64,000 bases of DNA from Janibacter hoylei PVAS-1 (GCF_000297495.1 NZ_ALWX01000022.1:1-64000); one strand, 5' to 3'; shown: positions 19,276 through 29,100, counted from the stretch's first letter. The notes: generated by a model not told the origin, from the letters alone. Numbers and translations are program-made.

Positions 19276-20074
19276 TCACGGGCGAAGCGGGTGGCCCCGC
19301 TCCGCGAGCACGTCCCGCAGGATGTCGATGCGGTCGGTGACGATGCCGTCGACCCCGAGGTCGAGCAGCCGGTGCATCTCGTCGGGGTCGTCGATGGTCC
19401 ACACGTGCACCTGCTTGCCCAGCGCGTGCGCGGCGGCGACGAGGCGGGGCGTGACGAGGGTGATGCTCGCCCGTCCGACCCGCTGCGAGACCGGGATCTG
19501 CAGCGCCTGCGAGGGGGAGCGGAGCAGGCGGGTCACCACGCGGGGCAGCAGCCGTGTGAGCGCGACGTCGCGCGGCCCGGCCGAGGTGGCCAGGCGTGGG
19601 CCGAGGTCGCGGCGCACGAGCCGGAGCCGGGCGTCGTCGAAGGACCCGATGCACACCCGGTCGGTGGCGTCATGGCGGCGGATGGCGTCGACGAGCGGCC
19701 CGATGGCCCCCGGCGCCTTGATGTCGATGTTGAAGCGTGCTTGGGGGGAAGGTCTCGAAGAGCTCGTCCAGCGTGGGGACGGCGTCAAGGCCGTGGATGC
19801 GGGCTGCGGAGATTTCGCTCCAGGGCAGCTCGGCGATGGCACCGCAGGCGTCGGTCACCCGGTCGAGCACGTCGTCGTGGAAGGCGACGAGCTGCCCGTC
19901 GGCCGTCGCGTGAACGTCGGTCTCGAGGTAGCGGTAGCCGAGGTCGACGGCCTGCCGGAAGGCGTGGACGGTGTTTTCGCGACCGACGTTGGGGGCGTAG
20001 GTCGAGCCGCCCCGGTGCGCGAGCGCGAGCGGCGTCGCCTGGTCAAAGTAGGGGTAGTCGCTCGCGGACCTCAC
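19276..20074 (-). CDS. Glycerophosphodiester phosphodiesterase (frameshifted in this sequence)
   Basis: GDPD enzymes release glycerol-3-phosphate from glycerophosphodiesters. The N-terminal part has LALAHRGG with the catalytic His, ENTVHAFRQAVDLGYRYLET and DVHATADGQLVAFHDD. The C-terminal part has FNIDIKAP, CIGSFDDARLRLVR, KQVHVWTIDDPDEM and LLDLGVDGIVTDRID. These lie in two frames joined at the six-G run 19743-19748. With five Gs, TFPQARFNIDIK reads through and a 265-residue protein of normal length results. There is no signal peptide, so it is cytoplasmic. The start is a GTG (M-R-S-A-S-D-Y). Confidence 0.85.
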
Positions 20075-20120
20075 GTGGTCACGCTACTCGTCGGGACGGG
20101 CACCCCGTCGTCCCCAGGGC

Positions 20121-20465
20121 TCAGTGCTCGGCGACGCAGAACTCGTTGCCGTCGGGGTCGGCCATCGTCACCCACCGGAAGTCGCCCATCCGGCGCGGCT
20201 CGACGACCGAGGCGCCGACGCCGGTGAGCCGCTCGACCTCGGCATCGAGGTCAGATGCCCCGAGGTCGAGGTGCAGCCGGTTCTTCCCCGGCGTCGGGTC
20301 GTCGACCCGCTGGAAGGAGAGCATCGGGCCACCGGGCAGCTGGACGGTGACGAACCACCCGTCGTTGGTCTCGCGGACCTCTCCGCCCGTCTGCTCGGCC
20401 CACCAGGTGCCGAGCCGCAGGGCGTCCGTCGTGTCGGTCGTGATCATGCCGAGCGTGAGGGTCAT
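20121..20465 (-). CDS. VOC (glyoxalase/bleomycin-resistance-like) family protein
   Basis: The 114-residue single-domain protein shows the VOC pattern: MLSFQRVDDPTPGKNRLHLD, LGASDLDAEVERLTGVGASV and the C-terminal WVTMADPDGNEFCVAE with the metal-ligand Glu. Members are metal-dependent lyases, dioxygenases or drug-binding proteins, and no specific substrate can be inferred. It is a monocistronic-looking gene between GDPD and the hydrolase operon on the same strand. Confidence 0.85.
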   Translation of the reverse strand: MTLTLGMITTDTTDALRLGTWWAEQTGGEVRETNDGWFVTVQLPGGPMLSFQRVDDPTPGKNRLHLDLGASDLDAEVERLTGVGASVVEPRRMGDFRWVTMADPDGNEFCVAEH

Positions 20466-20505
20466 GCCCCGACCGTAGCGACGGCCTCTGACTGCGGTCG
20501 AGACC

Positions 20506-21057
20506 TCAGTCGATGAAGGCGTCGATCCGCTCGATCGTCGCCGCCGTCACCGCCGCCTCGTACCCGGGGAGGTCGGGGTCGGTGAAGAGGTGGCCGTGGC
20601 CGGGTGCCACGTGGTCCTCGAAGGGAGCCCCGCTCGCCTCGACCGCCGCCCCCAGCAGGGACACGTCCGATGGGGCGATCCACGGGTCGTCGGCGTGGCG
20701 GTGCACCTGCACCGGCACGCCGGACCAGTCGTGCCGCGGGGCCGCGACGGAGTGGAGCAGGATCGCGGCGCGGGCGCGTGGACGACGTGCGGCGAGCCGC
20801 TGGGCGAACCACGCGCCGAGCGAAAATCCGGCGAGCACCGTCACCGGCGGTAGGGCCGCGGCGAGCTCGCGGACGGTCTCGAAGTACTCGGGGTGGGCGT
20901 CGCGGTGCGCGATGCCCGGCGCCTCCTCGTCGAAGACGTGCCCCTCGTAGTAGTCGGGGACGGTCACCTCGTGGCCGCACTCGCGCAGCAGGTCGGCGAA
21001 GGCGTGCACGCCCGGCCGCAGCCCGAGGGCGGAGTGCAGGAGCAGGACGTCGGCCAT
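20506..21057 (-). CDS. Dienelactone hydrolase-like alpha/beta hydrolase
   Basis: The 183-residue alpha/beta hydrolase begins MADVLLLHSALGLRPGV, with the oxyanion region HSALG. It carries the nucleophile elbow AGFSLGAWFAQ; Ser replaces the Cys of classical dienelactone hydrolase. DDPWIAP supplies a likely acid and GHGHLF the His. The start ATG shares bases with the stop of the upstream GH13 gene (TGATG), suggesting co-translation. The substrate is unknown. Confidence 0.82.
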   Translation of the reverse strand: MADVLLLHSALGLRPGVHAFADLLRECGHEVTVPDYYEGHVFDEEAPGIAHRDAHPEYFETVRELAAALPPVTVLAGFSLGAWFAQRLAARRPRARAAILLHSVAAPRHDWSGVPVQVHRHADDPWIAPSDVSLLGAAVEASGAPFEDHVAPGHGHLFTDPDLPGYEAAVTAATIERIDAFID

Positions 21058-22749
21058 CAGGGCAGCTCGGCCCAGACGGCCGTGTCGGCGGGGACCCGTC
21101 CGTCGACGAGCTCGCCGGAGGCGACGAGGACGCTGGCGCCCTCGGGCAGCCCGATCTGCTCGGTGGAGAGGTTGGCCACGACGAGGGTGCGGGCCCCGTC
21201 CGGTGCGGTGGCGACGTAGCCGAGGACGTCGTCGCCCGGCCCCTCGACCTCGGCGAGGGCCGCCAGCCCGAGGCGCCGCTCGCGGCGCAGCCGCAGGAGG
21301 GTGCGGTAGAGCTCGAGCGTCGACCCCTCGACCCCGGTCTGGGCGTCGACCGCCAGGTCGGAGTAGGCCGCCGGCTGAGGCAGCCACGCGGCACCGGTGG
21401 GGGAGAAGCCCAGGGCGGGGGGCGCCCTGCTCCCAGGCCATGGGGACACGGCAGCCGTCACGCCCGAGCTCCACTCCGCCGGTCCGGGCGAAGGTCGGGT
21501 CCTGGCGCACCTCGTCGGGCAGGCTCGTGTGCTCGGGCAGGCCGAGCTCCTCGCCCTGGTAGACGTAGGCGCCGCCGGGGAGGGCGAGCATGAGCGTCGT
21601 CGCCGCACGGGCCCGGCGCAGGCCGCGCTCGGCGTCCGGCTGCGGGTCGTCGGCGCCGATCCCGTTGGGGCGGGGTCGACCGTCGGGCAGCCCGAAGCGG
21701 CTCGCGTGGCGCAGCACGTCGTGGTTGCTCAACACCCAGGTCGACGGGGCACCGACGGAGTCGTTGGCCGCGAGCGAGCGGCGGATCGCCGCGCCCAGCG
21801 GACCGGCCTGCCACTGGGTCTCGAGGAAGTCGAAGTTGAAGGCCTGGTGGAACTCGTCGGAGCGCACGTAGCGGGCGAGCCGGTCGGCGGGGTTGACCCA
21901 GGCCTCCGCGCACATGATCCGGGCCGGTTCGCCGTAGCCGTCGAGCAGCTCGCGCCATGCCCGGTAGATCTCGTGGACCCCGTCCTGGTCCCAGTAGGGG
22001 GCCTCGTGGGTCACCTCCATGAGCCCGCCGGGGTGCTTGCCGAAGCTCGGGAAGGTCTGGTCCTTGACGAGGCCGTGGGCGACGTCGACGCGAAATCCGT
22101 CGACCCCGCGGTCGAGCCAGAAGCGCAGCGTCGTCTCGAAGTCCTCGCGCACCTGCGGGTTGGTCCAGTCGAGGTCGGGCTGGCTCGGGTCGAAGAGGTG
22201 GAGGTACCACTGCCCGGGGGAGCCGTCGGGCTCGGTCACCCGGGTCCAGGCGCCGCCGCCGAAGTTGGCCAGCCAGTCCGTCGGGGGCTGCGACCCGTCG
22301 TCGCCGAGCCCGTCCCGGAAGACGTAGCGGGCCCGCTCGGGGCTGCCGGGGCCGGCGGCCAGGGCCTGCTGGAACCACGCGTGGTCGGAGGAGGTGTGGT
22401 TGGGCACGAGGTCGACGACGACGCGCAGCCCGAGCTCGTGGGCCCGGGCGATCATCGTGTCCGCGTCGGCGAGGGTGCCGAAGAGCGGGTCGACGTCGCG
22501 GTGGTCGGCGACGTCGTAGCCGGCGTCGCGCTGGGGCGACCGGTAGAAGGGGGAGAGCCACACCGCGTCGACACCGAGGTCACGCAGGTGCTCCAGCCGG
22601 GAGGTGATGCCCGGCAGGTCGCCGACGCCGTCGCCGTCGCCGTCGGCCCACGAGCGCGGGTAGATCTGGTAGATCACGGCATCGCGCCACCACGGGCTGT
22701 CCGCGGGGTCGGCGGCGTGGATCTCGTGGGTCGGCAGGGTCGCGGTCAC
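21057..22749 (-). CDS. GH13 alpha-glucosidase (frameshifted in this sequence)
   Basis: It hydrolyses alpha-glucosidic bonds of malto-/isomalto-oligosaccharides or sucrose. The (beta/alpha)8 GH13 motifs are VVVDLVPNHTSSDHAWF (region I), GFRVDVAHGL (region II, nucleophile Asp), IMCAEAWV (region III, Glu) and LSNHDVLRH (region IV). N-terminal DAVIYQIYPRSWADGDGDGVGDL is typical of GH13 oligo-1,6-/alpha-glucosidases. The frame breaks at the six-G run 21417-21422. With five Gs, EQGAPALGFSPTGAAWLPQP reads on to a 563-residue protein, the normal length. The start GTG overlaps the globin stop; the stop overlaps the hydrolase start. Confidence 0.88.
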
Positions 22750-23150
22750 AGGCGCTGTCCGTCCTCGTCGGCGTTGACGAGCGTGTCGGCGGCTCGTCGG
22801 AAGTAGTCGCGCATCGCGGCGTCGTGGGCCTCGGGCAGCTCGAGGCTGTCCATGGCCGCCATCATGTGCCGCATCCACCGGTCACGCATGTCCGGGGTGA
22901 CGGCATAGGGCACGTGCCGCATGCGCAGTCGGGGGTGCCCGCGCTCCTGGCTGTAGGTGCCGGGCCCGCCGAAGTACTGCTCGAGGAACATCCGCAGCCG
23001 CACCTCCGCCGGCCCGAGGTCCTCCTCGGGGTAGAGGGCTCGCAGCGGCTCGTCGCCGGCCACGCCCTCGTAGAAGGCACGCACGAGGCGCACGAAGGTC
23101 TCGTGCCCCCCGACCTGCTCGTAGAAGCTGTCTCCGGGCTGGGCGAACAT
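22746..23150 (-). CDS. glbO: Truncated haemoglobin, group II (GlbO type)
   Basis: This 134-residue 2-over-2 globin has FYEQVGGHETFVRLVRAFYE, FLEQYFGGPGTYSQERGHPR and LRMRHVPYAVTPDMRDRWMR. The family proximal His is in LRMRH and the conserved Trp is the G8 position in RDRW. Group II globins bind O2/NO and are near-universal in actinobacteria. ATG 23150 is chosen; an upstream in-frame GTG (23180) is possible. Its last codons overlap the GH13 start, an unusual but clear coupling of a globin with a glucosidase. Confidence 0.9.
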   Translation of the reverse strand: MFAQPGDSFYEQVGGHETFVRLVRAFYEGVAGDEPLRALYPEEDLGPAEVRLRMFLEQYFGGPGTYSQERGHPRLRMRHVPYAVTPDMRDRWMRHMMAAMDSLELPEAHDAAMRDYFRRAADTLVNADEDGQRL

Positions 23151-23194
23151 GCCCGTCAGTCTGTCAGGTGCGCCCACCACTGCCCGAGGGGCGG

Positions 23195-24112
23195 TCAGAT
23201 CTGGTGCTGCCCGCCGACGGTCGGGATCGGCGGCCCGGCGATGCCTTCGCGGTCGAAGACCTCCTTGACCCGGCGGCGGATCTCGCGCTGGATGCCCCAG
23301 TTCTGGTCGGGGGCGCAGCGCGCGAGGATGCGCACGGTGACGGTGCCGCCGGTGATCGACTCGACGCCGAGGACCTGCAGCTCCTCGCGCAGCACCTGCG
23401 ACCAGTGGGGTTCCTTGTCGATCTTCGCGACCTCGGTACGGATGATGCCGATGACACGCTCGACGTCCTCGCGGTAGTTGAAGGGGATGTCGACGAGGAC
23501 CGTCGACCAGCCCTGGCTGCGGTTGCCGATCCGGATGATCTCGCCGTTGCGGACGTACCAGACGACCCCGTCGGGGTCGCGCAGGCGGGTGACGCGCAGC
23601 GTGACCTCCTCGACGGTGCCGACGGCCTCACCGGTGTCGATGAGGTCGCCGACGCCGTACTGGTCCTCGAGGATCATGAAGATGCCGGAGAGGAAGTCCT
23701 TGACGAGGGCCTGCGCGCCGAAGCCCAGCGCGACACCGCCGACACCGGCGGAGGCCAGCAGCGGCGCGAGTGGGATCCCGCACAGCGACATCACGGTGAG
23801 CACGGTGATGACCGCGATGGCGAAGGTCGCGATGGACCGCAGCAGCGAGCCCATCGTCAGGGTCCGCTGGCGGTAGCGCTCCCGCGCCGTCGTCGCGTCG
23901 CGGTTCGCGCCGCGGCGCTCCCGCTTGGCGCGGGAGGCCTCGCTCCGGGCGATCGAGGCCGAGACGGCTCGGGTGATCGCCCGGTGGGCGAGCCACCGCG
24001 CGAGGAAGGCCACCGCGATGGTCACGACGATCTTCAGCGGCGCGCCGAGCAGCCAGTCCGCGGTGGACTCCCAGGTCAGGTCGACGGCGGGCAACGAGGA
24101 CATGTCGATCAT
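23195..24112 (-). CDS. mscS: MscS-type mechanosensitive channel
   Basis: This small-conductance channel relieves osmotic down-shock. The 305-residue protein has an N-terminal TM segment (LLGAPLKIVVTIAVAFLARW), a charged loop, a second TM (ATFAIAVITVLTVMSLCG) and the pore helix ASAGVGGVALGFGAQALVKD. The MscS beta domain follows (DQYGVGDLIDTGEAVGTVEE), then the cytoplasmic cage domain. Its start codon overlaps the pepN stop by ATGA, which is a tight junction for genes of unrelated function. Confidence 0.92.
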   Translation of the reverse strand: MIDMSSLPAVDLTWESTADWLLGAPLKIVVTIAVAFLARWLAHRAITRAVSASIARSEASRAKRERRGANRDATTARERYRQRTLTMGSLLRSIATFAIAVITVLTVMSLCGIPLAPLLASAGVGGVALGFGAQALVKDFLSGIFMILEDQYGVGDLIDTGEAVGTVEEVTLRVTRLRDPDGVVWYVRNGEIIRIGNRSQGWSTVLVDIPFNYREDVERVIGIIRTEVAKIDKEPHWSQVLREELQVLGVESITGGTVTVRILARCAPDQNWGIQREIRRRVKEVFDREGIAGPPIPTVGGQHQI

Positions 24113-26673
24113 CCGACCGAGTCTGCGTCACGCTCCTGAGCAGCAACTGCACGCGCGACCGCGTCCCGGCTCTCGGCGACGGTGCGGCGCAGCCCCGCCG
24201 GCGCGTCCGGGTGCTCGTCGAGCCAGGCCTGCGTCGTCGCGAGCAGCTCCGGGCCGGCGAGGGTCATCGGGTAGAAGCCGATGACGATGCCCTCGGCGAT
24301 GGCGTGGGTCCGCGCGGACCACACCTCCTCGAGCACGTCGTGGTACCGCTGGACGAAGGGGGTGAGCAGCGCCGGGTCCGCCGTGCGGCCGAAGCCGAGC
24401 CCGTGGGCGTCGACGACCGAGTTGGGGGTGTCGGTGGCGACGACCCCCGCCTGCCAGGCGGCCTCCTTGGCCTCGGCGGTCGGGATGCTCGCGGCGGCGC
24501 GGGCGGCACGCTCACGACCGGTGGCGGTGTTGTCCCCCTTCGCCTCCGTGGCCACGGCGTCCGCGTCGGCCTCGCCGGCGGCGGCCAGGCCGGTGAGCAG
24601 GGTCCACCGCATGTCGGTGTCGACGGCCAGGCCCTCGAGCGGGGCGCTGCCGTCGAGCAGGCCCGCGACGAAGGCGGTGTCGTCGCCGGGGGCGAGCAGA
24701 CCCGCGTGACCGGTGACGAGCTGCAGCTGGGCGTCGCTGCCCGGCGCAGCGCGCCGAGCGAGCTCGGCGAGGTGGGCGACGACCTGCTGACGGGTCGTCT
24801 CGCGGTGCTCGGGGGAGCTGTAGGTGAGCACGGCGGTCGAGACCTGACCGATGAGCGCTCGCAGCAGCACCGAGTCGCTCAGCCCGTCGAGCACGGGCAG
24901 GACGAGCTCGACGTAGGAGCGGGCGGCCATCTCGCCGTCGCGCGTCATGTCCCACGCCGAGGCGAGGGCCAGCGACGCGGGCAGCGAGTCGGCGAAGGCC
25001 GTTGGGTGCGCGAGCAGCGTCGCGAGAGAGCGCTCGTCGAGCCGCAGCTTGGCGTACGTCAGGTCGTCGTCGTTGAGCAGCAGCAGGTCGGGCTGGCGCT
25101 GCCCCACGAGCTGGGCGAGCGGCGTGTGCTCGCCGTCGACGTCCACCTCGATGCGCTCGCGGCGCTGCAGCACACCGTCGACGAGGTCGTAGAGACCGAC
25201 GGCCAGACGGTGCGGGCGCAGCGTCTCGAAGCCCTCGGCGAAGGTCTGCTCGATGACGGCGTCGACGTAGTAGCCGCGGTCGTCGACCTCGACGAGCGGA
25301 CGCAGGGTGTTGACCCCGGCGGTCTCGAGCCACAGCTTCGACCAGGCGCGCAGGTCGCGCCCCGAGGTCGCCTCGAGCTCGTCGAGGAGGTCGTCGAGCG
25401 TCGTGTTGCCCCAGGCGTGCTTGGCGAAGTACGCGCGCAGCCCGTCGCGGAAGGGCTCCCGGCCGACGTAGGCGACGAGCTGCTTGAGCACGGACGCACC
25501 CTTGGCGTAGGTGATGCCGTCGAAGTTGACCTCGACGTCGGCGAGGTCGCGGATCGGGGCGACGATCGGGTGGGTCGAGCTCAGCTGGTCCTGGCGGTAG
25601 GCCCAGGCCTTCTCATGGGTGCAGAAGGTCGTCCACGCGTCGGCCCACTCGGTGGCCTCGGCCTGGCAGGTCGTCGAGGCCCACTCGGCGAAGGACTCGT
25701 TGAGCCACAGGTCGTTCCACCACTTCATCGTCACGAGGTTGCCGAACCACATGTGGGCCAGCTCGTGGAGCACGGTGAGGGCGCGACGCTCGACGAGGGC
25801 GTCGGGCACCTTGGAGCGGAAGACGTACATCTCGTGGAAGGTCACGCAGCCCGCGTTCTCCATCGCGCCCATGTTGTACTCCGGCGTGAAGACCTGGTCG
25901 TACTTCGTGAAGGGGTAGGCGCGGTCGAACTCCTCCTCGAAGAAGGCGAAGCCCGCCTTCGTCAGGGCGAAGAGGTTGTCGGCGTCGAGGTACTGGGTGA
26001 GCGACTTGCGGCAGAAGATGCCGAGCGGCACCTCCTTGTCCCGCGAGGTGAGCGAGTCGCGGACGACGTCGTAGGGGCCGGCGACGAGGGCGGTGATGTA
26101 GCTGCTCATCCGCTCCGTCGGCGCGAAGGCCCACTGCGCCAGGTCCCGCCCCGCTGCGTCCTGCACGAGGGTCGGCTCGGGGGTCGGGCTGTTGCCGATG
26201 ACCTGCCAGTGCGCCGGCGCGGTGACGGTGAGGGTGAAGCTCGCCTTGAGGTCCGGCTGCTCGAAGACCGGGTACATCCGGCGGCTGTCGGGCACCTCGA
26301 ACTGCGTGTAGAGGTAGACCTCGCCGTCGACCGGGTCGACGAAGCGGTGCAGGCCCTCGCCGGTGTTCATGTAGCGACCGGTCGCCGCGATCGTCACGAC
26401 GTTGTCCTCGGCGAGGTCGTCGAGGCGGATGCGGTGGTCGGCGAAGACCGCGGCGGCGTCCAGCTGCGTGCCGTTGAGCTCGACCGACTCCACGGACTCA
26501 CCGATGAAGTCGACGAAGGTGGCGGACCCTCCCTTCGCCGTGAAGTGGATCGTGCTCGTCGTGGCGAAGGTCGTCTCCGACGTCGTCAGGTCGAGGGTGA
26601 TCTCGTGACGGTCGACCGTGACGAGCGAGGCCCGCTCGGCGGCCTCCTCACGGGTGAGGTTCTTCCCGGGCAC
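24109..26673 (-). CDS. pepN: Aminopeptidase N (M1 zinc metallopeptidase)
   Basis: PepN removes N-terminal residues from peptides in the cytoplasm. At 854 residues it is a typical actinobacterial PepN. Substrate-anchoring GAMEN lies in EYNMGAMENAGCVTFHEM. The zinc site is LHELAHMWFGNLVTMKWWNDLWLNESFAEW (HExxH plus a downstream Glu), followed by a long C-terminal alpha-helical ERAP1-like domain. There is no signal peptide. ATG 26673 begins MPGKNLTREEAAERASLVTV, matching the family N-terminus. Its stop is coupled to mscS. Confidence 0.95.
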   Translation of the reverse strand: MPGKNLTREEAAERASLVTVDRHEITLDLTTSETTFATTSTIHFTAKGGSATFVDFIGESVESVELNGTQLDAAAVFADHRIRLDDLAEDNVVTIAATGRYMNTGEGLHRFVDPVDGEVYLYTQFEVPDSRRMYPVFEQPDLKASFTLTVTAPAHWQVIGNSPTPEPTLVQDAAGRDLAQWAFAPTERMSSYITALVAGPYDVVRDSLTSRDKEVPLGIFCRKSLTQYLDADNLFALTKAGFAFFEEEFDRAYPFTKYDQVFTPEYNMGAMENAGCVTFHEMYVFRSKVPDALVERRALTVLHELAHMWFGNLVTMKWWNDLWLNESFAEWASTTCQAEATEWADAWTTFCTHEKAWAYRQDQLSSTHPIVAPIRDLADVEVNFDGITYAKGASVLKQLVAYVGREPFRDGLRAYFAKHAWGNTTLDDLLDELEATSGRDLRAWSKLWLETAGVNTLRPLVEVDDRGYYVDAVIEQTFAEGFETLRPHRLAVGLYDLVDGVLQRRERIEVDVDGEHTPLAQLVGQRQPDLLLLNDDDLTYAKLRLDERSLATLLAHPTAFADSLPASLALASAWDMTRDGEMAARSYVELVLPVLDGLSDSVLLRALIGQVSTAVLTYSSPEHRETTRQQVVAHLAELARRAAPGSDAQLQLVTGHAGLLAPGDDTAFVAGLLDGSAPLEGLAVDTDMRWTLLTGLAAAGEADADAVATEAKGDNTATGRERAARAAASIPTAEAKEAAWQAGVVATDTPNSVVDAHGLGFGRTADPALLTPFVQRYHDVLEEVWSARTHAIAEGIVIGFYPMTLAGPELLATTQAWLDEHPDAPAGLRRTVAESRDAVARAVAAQERDADSVG

Positions 26674-26746
26674 GTGTTGCTCCTTTGCCGTACGACTTTT
26701 CGCTCATGCTGTCACAGCGCCGCGGCGCGTCTGAGACGATGGCGTC

Positions 26747-27349
26747 ATGACGCAGACCGTGGAGATGTGGTTCGACCCGCTGTGCCCGTGGGCGTGGATG
26801 ACGAGCCGGTGGCTCATGGAGGTCGAGGAGGTCCGGGACGTCTCTGTGACGTGGTCGCAGATGAGCCTGTCCGTCCTCAACGAAGGGCGTGACCTCCCCG
26901 ACGAGTACCGCGAGATGATGGACCGTGGCTGGGCCCCGGTCCGGGTCATCGCGGCCGCCCGCAAGGCGCACGGCGACGAGGTGACCAAGCCGCTGTACGA
27001 CGCCATCGGGACCCGCCTGCACCTCGGCGGCGAGCGCGACTTCGTCGCCGCCACCGCGGCCGCGCTCGCCGAGGTCGGGCTGCCGGCCGAGCTCATCGAG
27101 GCCGCCGACACCGACGAGCACGACGCCTTCCTCCGCGAGAGCCACGACCGCGCCATCGCCCTCGTCGGTGACGACGTCGGCACCCCGGTGATCTCCGTGG
27201 AGGGCGTCGCCTTCTTCGGCCCCGTCGTCTCGCCCGCGCCGAAGGGGGAGGCCGCCGGCCGCCTCTTCGACGGATGCGTGCTCGTCGCCGGGACCGACGG
27301 CTTCTTCGAGCTCAAGCGCTCCCGCACCCGCGACCCGATCTTCGACTGA
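26747..27349 (+). CDS. DsbA-family thioredoxin-fold protein, Rv2466c (mycothiol-dependent reductase)-like
   Basis: The 200-residue protein begins VEMWFDPLCPWAWMTSRWL. The DsbA-like fold carries the Rv2466c-type WFDPLCPW active site, but with Ala where the second Cys of CPWC would be, so it has a single active-site Cys. The cis-Pro loop is GTPVISVEGVAFFGPVVSP. M. tuberculosis Rv2466c is a mycothiol-dependent nitroreductase; a monothiol version would need mycothiol to resolve the intermediate, which is inference. It is followed 11 bp later by rpiB on the same strand, so co-transcription is likely. Confidence 0.85.
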   Translation: MTQTVEMWFDPLCPWAWMTSRWLMEVEEVRDVSVTWSQMSLSVLNEGRDLPDEYREMMDRGWAPVRVIAAARKAHGDEVTKPLYDAIGTRLHLGGERDFVAATAAALAEVGLPAELIEAADTDEHDAFLRESHDRAIALVGDDVGTPVISVEGVAFFGPVVSPAPKGEAAGRLFDGCVLVAGTDGFFELKRSRTRDPIFD

Positions 27350-27360
27350 GAGGTACTGAC

Positions 27361-27828
27361 TTGCGCGTCCACATCGGTGGCGACCACGCCGCATTCGAAC
27401 TGCACCAGGAGCTGCTGACCTTCCTCGCCGACGAGGGGCACGAGGTCACCGACCACGGTCCCTTCGAGTACGACGCCGTCGACGACTACCCGGTCTTCGT
27501 CATCCGTGCGGCCCAGGCCGTTGCGGCCGACCCGGGCAGCCGCGGCATCGTCCTCGGCGGCTCCGGCAACGGCGAGCAGATGGCGGCCAACAAGGTCGCC
27601 GGCATCCGAGCGGCGTTGTGCTACAACGCCGAGCTGGCCAAGCTGGCCCGCGAGCACAACGACGCCCAGATCCTGTCGATGGGCGGCCGGATGCAGTCCG
27701 TCGAGGAGTCCAAGGAGATGGTGCGCGTCTTCCTCGCGACCGACTTCACCGGCGAGGAGCGTCACCAGCGGCGCATCGACATGATCTCGGCCTTCGAGGC
27801 CGACGGCACGGTCCCGCCGCTGCCCTGA
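27361..27828 (+). CDS. rpiB: Ribose-5-phosphate isomerase B
   Basis: The enzyme interconverts ribose-5-P and ribulose-5-P in the pentose-phosphate pathway. The 155-residue product begins RVHIGGDHAAFELHQELLTF and carries IVLGGSGNGEQMAANKVAGI, AALCYNAELAKLAREHNDAQ and LSMGGRM, as in LacA/RpiB proteins; the family also includes sugar-phosphate isomerases of other specificity. The start is TTG with GAGAGG 7 bp upstream. A strong terminator follows. Confidence 0.92.
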   Translation: MRVHIGGDHAAFELHQELLTFLADEGHEVTDHGPFEYDAVDDYPVFVIRAAQAVAADPGSRGIVLGGSGNGEQMAANKVAGIRAALCYNAELAKLAREHNDAQILSMGGRMQSVEESKEMVRVFLATDFTGEERHQRRIDMISAFEADGTVPPLP

Positions 27829-27846
27829 CCACACGTCCCATAGCAG

Positions 27847-27884
27847 GTGAGACCCCCCCGCGCGGCGAGCCCGGGGGGTCTCAC
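27847..27884 (+). terminator. Intrinsic terminator after rpiB
   Basis: GTGAGACCCCCC pairs with GGGGGGTCTCAC, separated by a 14-nt GC-rich loop. TTTGGTT follows. It lies 19 bp after the rpiB stop, so it is well placed to end the DsbA-like/rpiB transcript. Confidence 0.85.
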
Positions 27885-27981
27885 TTTGGTTGCAAGGCTT
27901 CCCAGACAGGCGAATCGGTGCCTAAGGTGCGGTCACGGTGCCACGAGACGCCGTGACGACCGACAGGGGAGGGGCCGCCGA

Positions 27982-29068
27982 GTGTCCGCGATCTTGCCCG
28001 GTCGGCTCCCTGCGTGGGCCGAGGGACGGCGGATGACGCGCACCCTGCCCGCGGTGGAGGGCACACCGCTGCTCGTCGCGGTGCTGACCGCCCTCGTCCT
28101 CGTCGCCCTGGCCCACCACACCTGGCCCGACGCCGTCCCGCTCGTCACGCTCGTGCCCCCCCTGCCTCGTCGCGACGACCCTGTGCCCGATCCGCGAGGT
28201 CCGACTGGTCTTCGGCGTGGTCCTCGCCTACGTCGCCTACTCGGTCGTGGTCGGTCAGGGCAGCTGGACCCGGCAGCTGCCGCTGCTCATCTCCCTCGGC
28301 CTGCTCTACGTGCTGGCGACCTCGCGGGCCAGCCACGGCGTGGCCACCTTTGCCGGTGACCGGATGCTCGGCGACCTGCGGACCCGCCTGCTGAAGATGG
28401 GCGAGATCCCCGCGCTCGAGCGCGGCTGGCACGCCGAGCGATCCTTCGCGACGGCCCACGGCAATGCCTTCGCCGGTGACTTCAACGTGACGACCCGCAG
28501 CCGCTGCGGTCGCAGCCTCGAGGTCGTGCTGGCCGACGTCAGCGGCAAGGGGCAGGAGGCCGGCACCCGCGCGCTCGTCCTCGCGGGCGCACTCGGCGGG
28601 GTCATCGGCACGACCGAGCCCCAGCACGTGCTGCCGATGGCCAACGAGTTCCTCGAGCGGGACGGCTGGGACGAGGGCTTCGCGACCGCCGTGCACGTCT
28701 GCCTCGACATGGCCACGGGCGAGGTGCTCGTGGCCTCGGCCGGCCACCCGCCGGCGATGCACTACGACGCCGGGAGCGGCCGCTGGTCGGCGCTCGACGA
28801 GGCACGTGGCCCGGCCCTGGGCTTCGTGGCCGGAGCCACCTACCCGCAGTCGCGTGCCGTGCTGCAGCGCGGTGACGCGCTGCTCGTCTACACCGACGGC
28901 ATCATCGAGTCGCGCGTGCGCGACCTCGACGACGGCATCGACTGGATGCTCGGTGAGGCCGAGGCGCGGCTGCGCGAGGGTTTCGCGGGTCTGACCAAGC
29001 GGCTCGTGGCGGGCGGACGCGCCGGCGACGAGGACGACCGCGCCGCCGTGCTCATCTGGCGCGACTGA
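27982..29068 (+). CDS. SpoIIE/RsbU-type PP2C serine phosphatase, membrane-anchored (frameshifted in this sequence)
   Basis: This is a likely signalling phosphatase acting on an STAS-type anti-anti-sigma factor. N-terminal TM segments (TPLLVAVLTALVLVALAH; VVLAYVAYSVVVG; LPLLISLGLLYVLAT) precede a cytoplasmic SpoIIE domain. The domain has FAGDFNVTTR and VVLADVSGKGQEAG (metal-binding Asp residues), VASAGHPPAM and LLVYTDGIIESR. The frame breaks at the seven-C run 28156-28162. With six Cs, LVPPCLVATTLCPIREVRLVF is continuous and a 361-residue protein results. The start is GTG (V-S-A-I-L-P-G), with an internal ATG at 28033 as alternative. Confidence 0.85.
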
Positions 29069-29100
29069 CCCCCTTCGTCGGGGCCGTATCCTTGAGCGCC

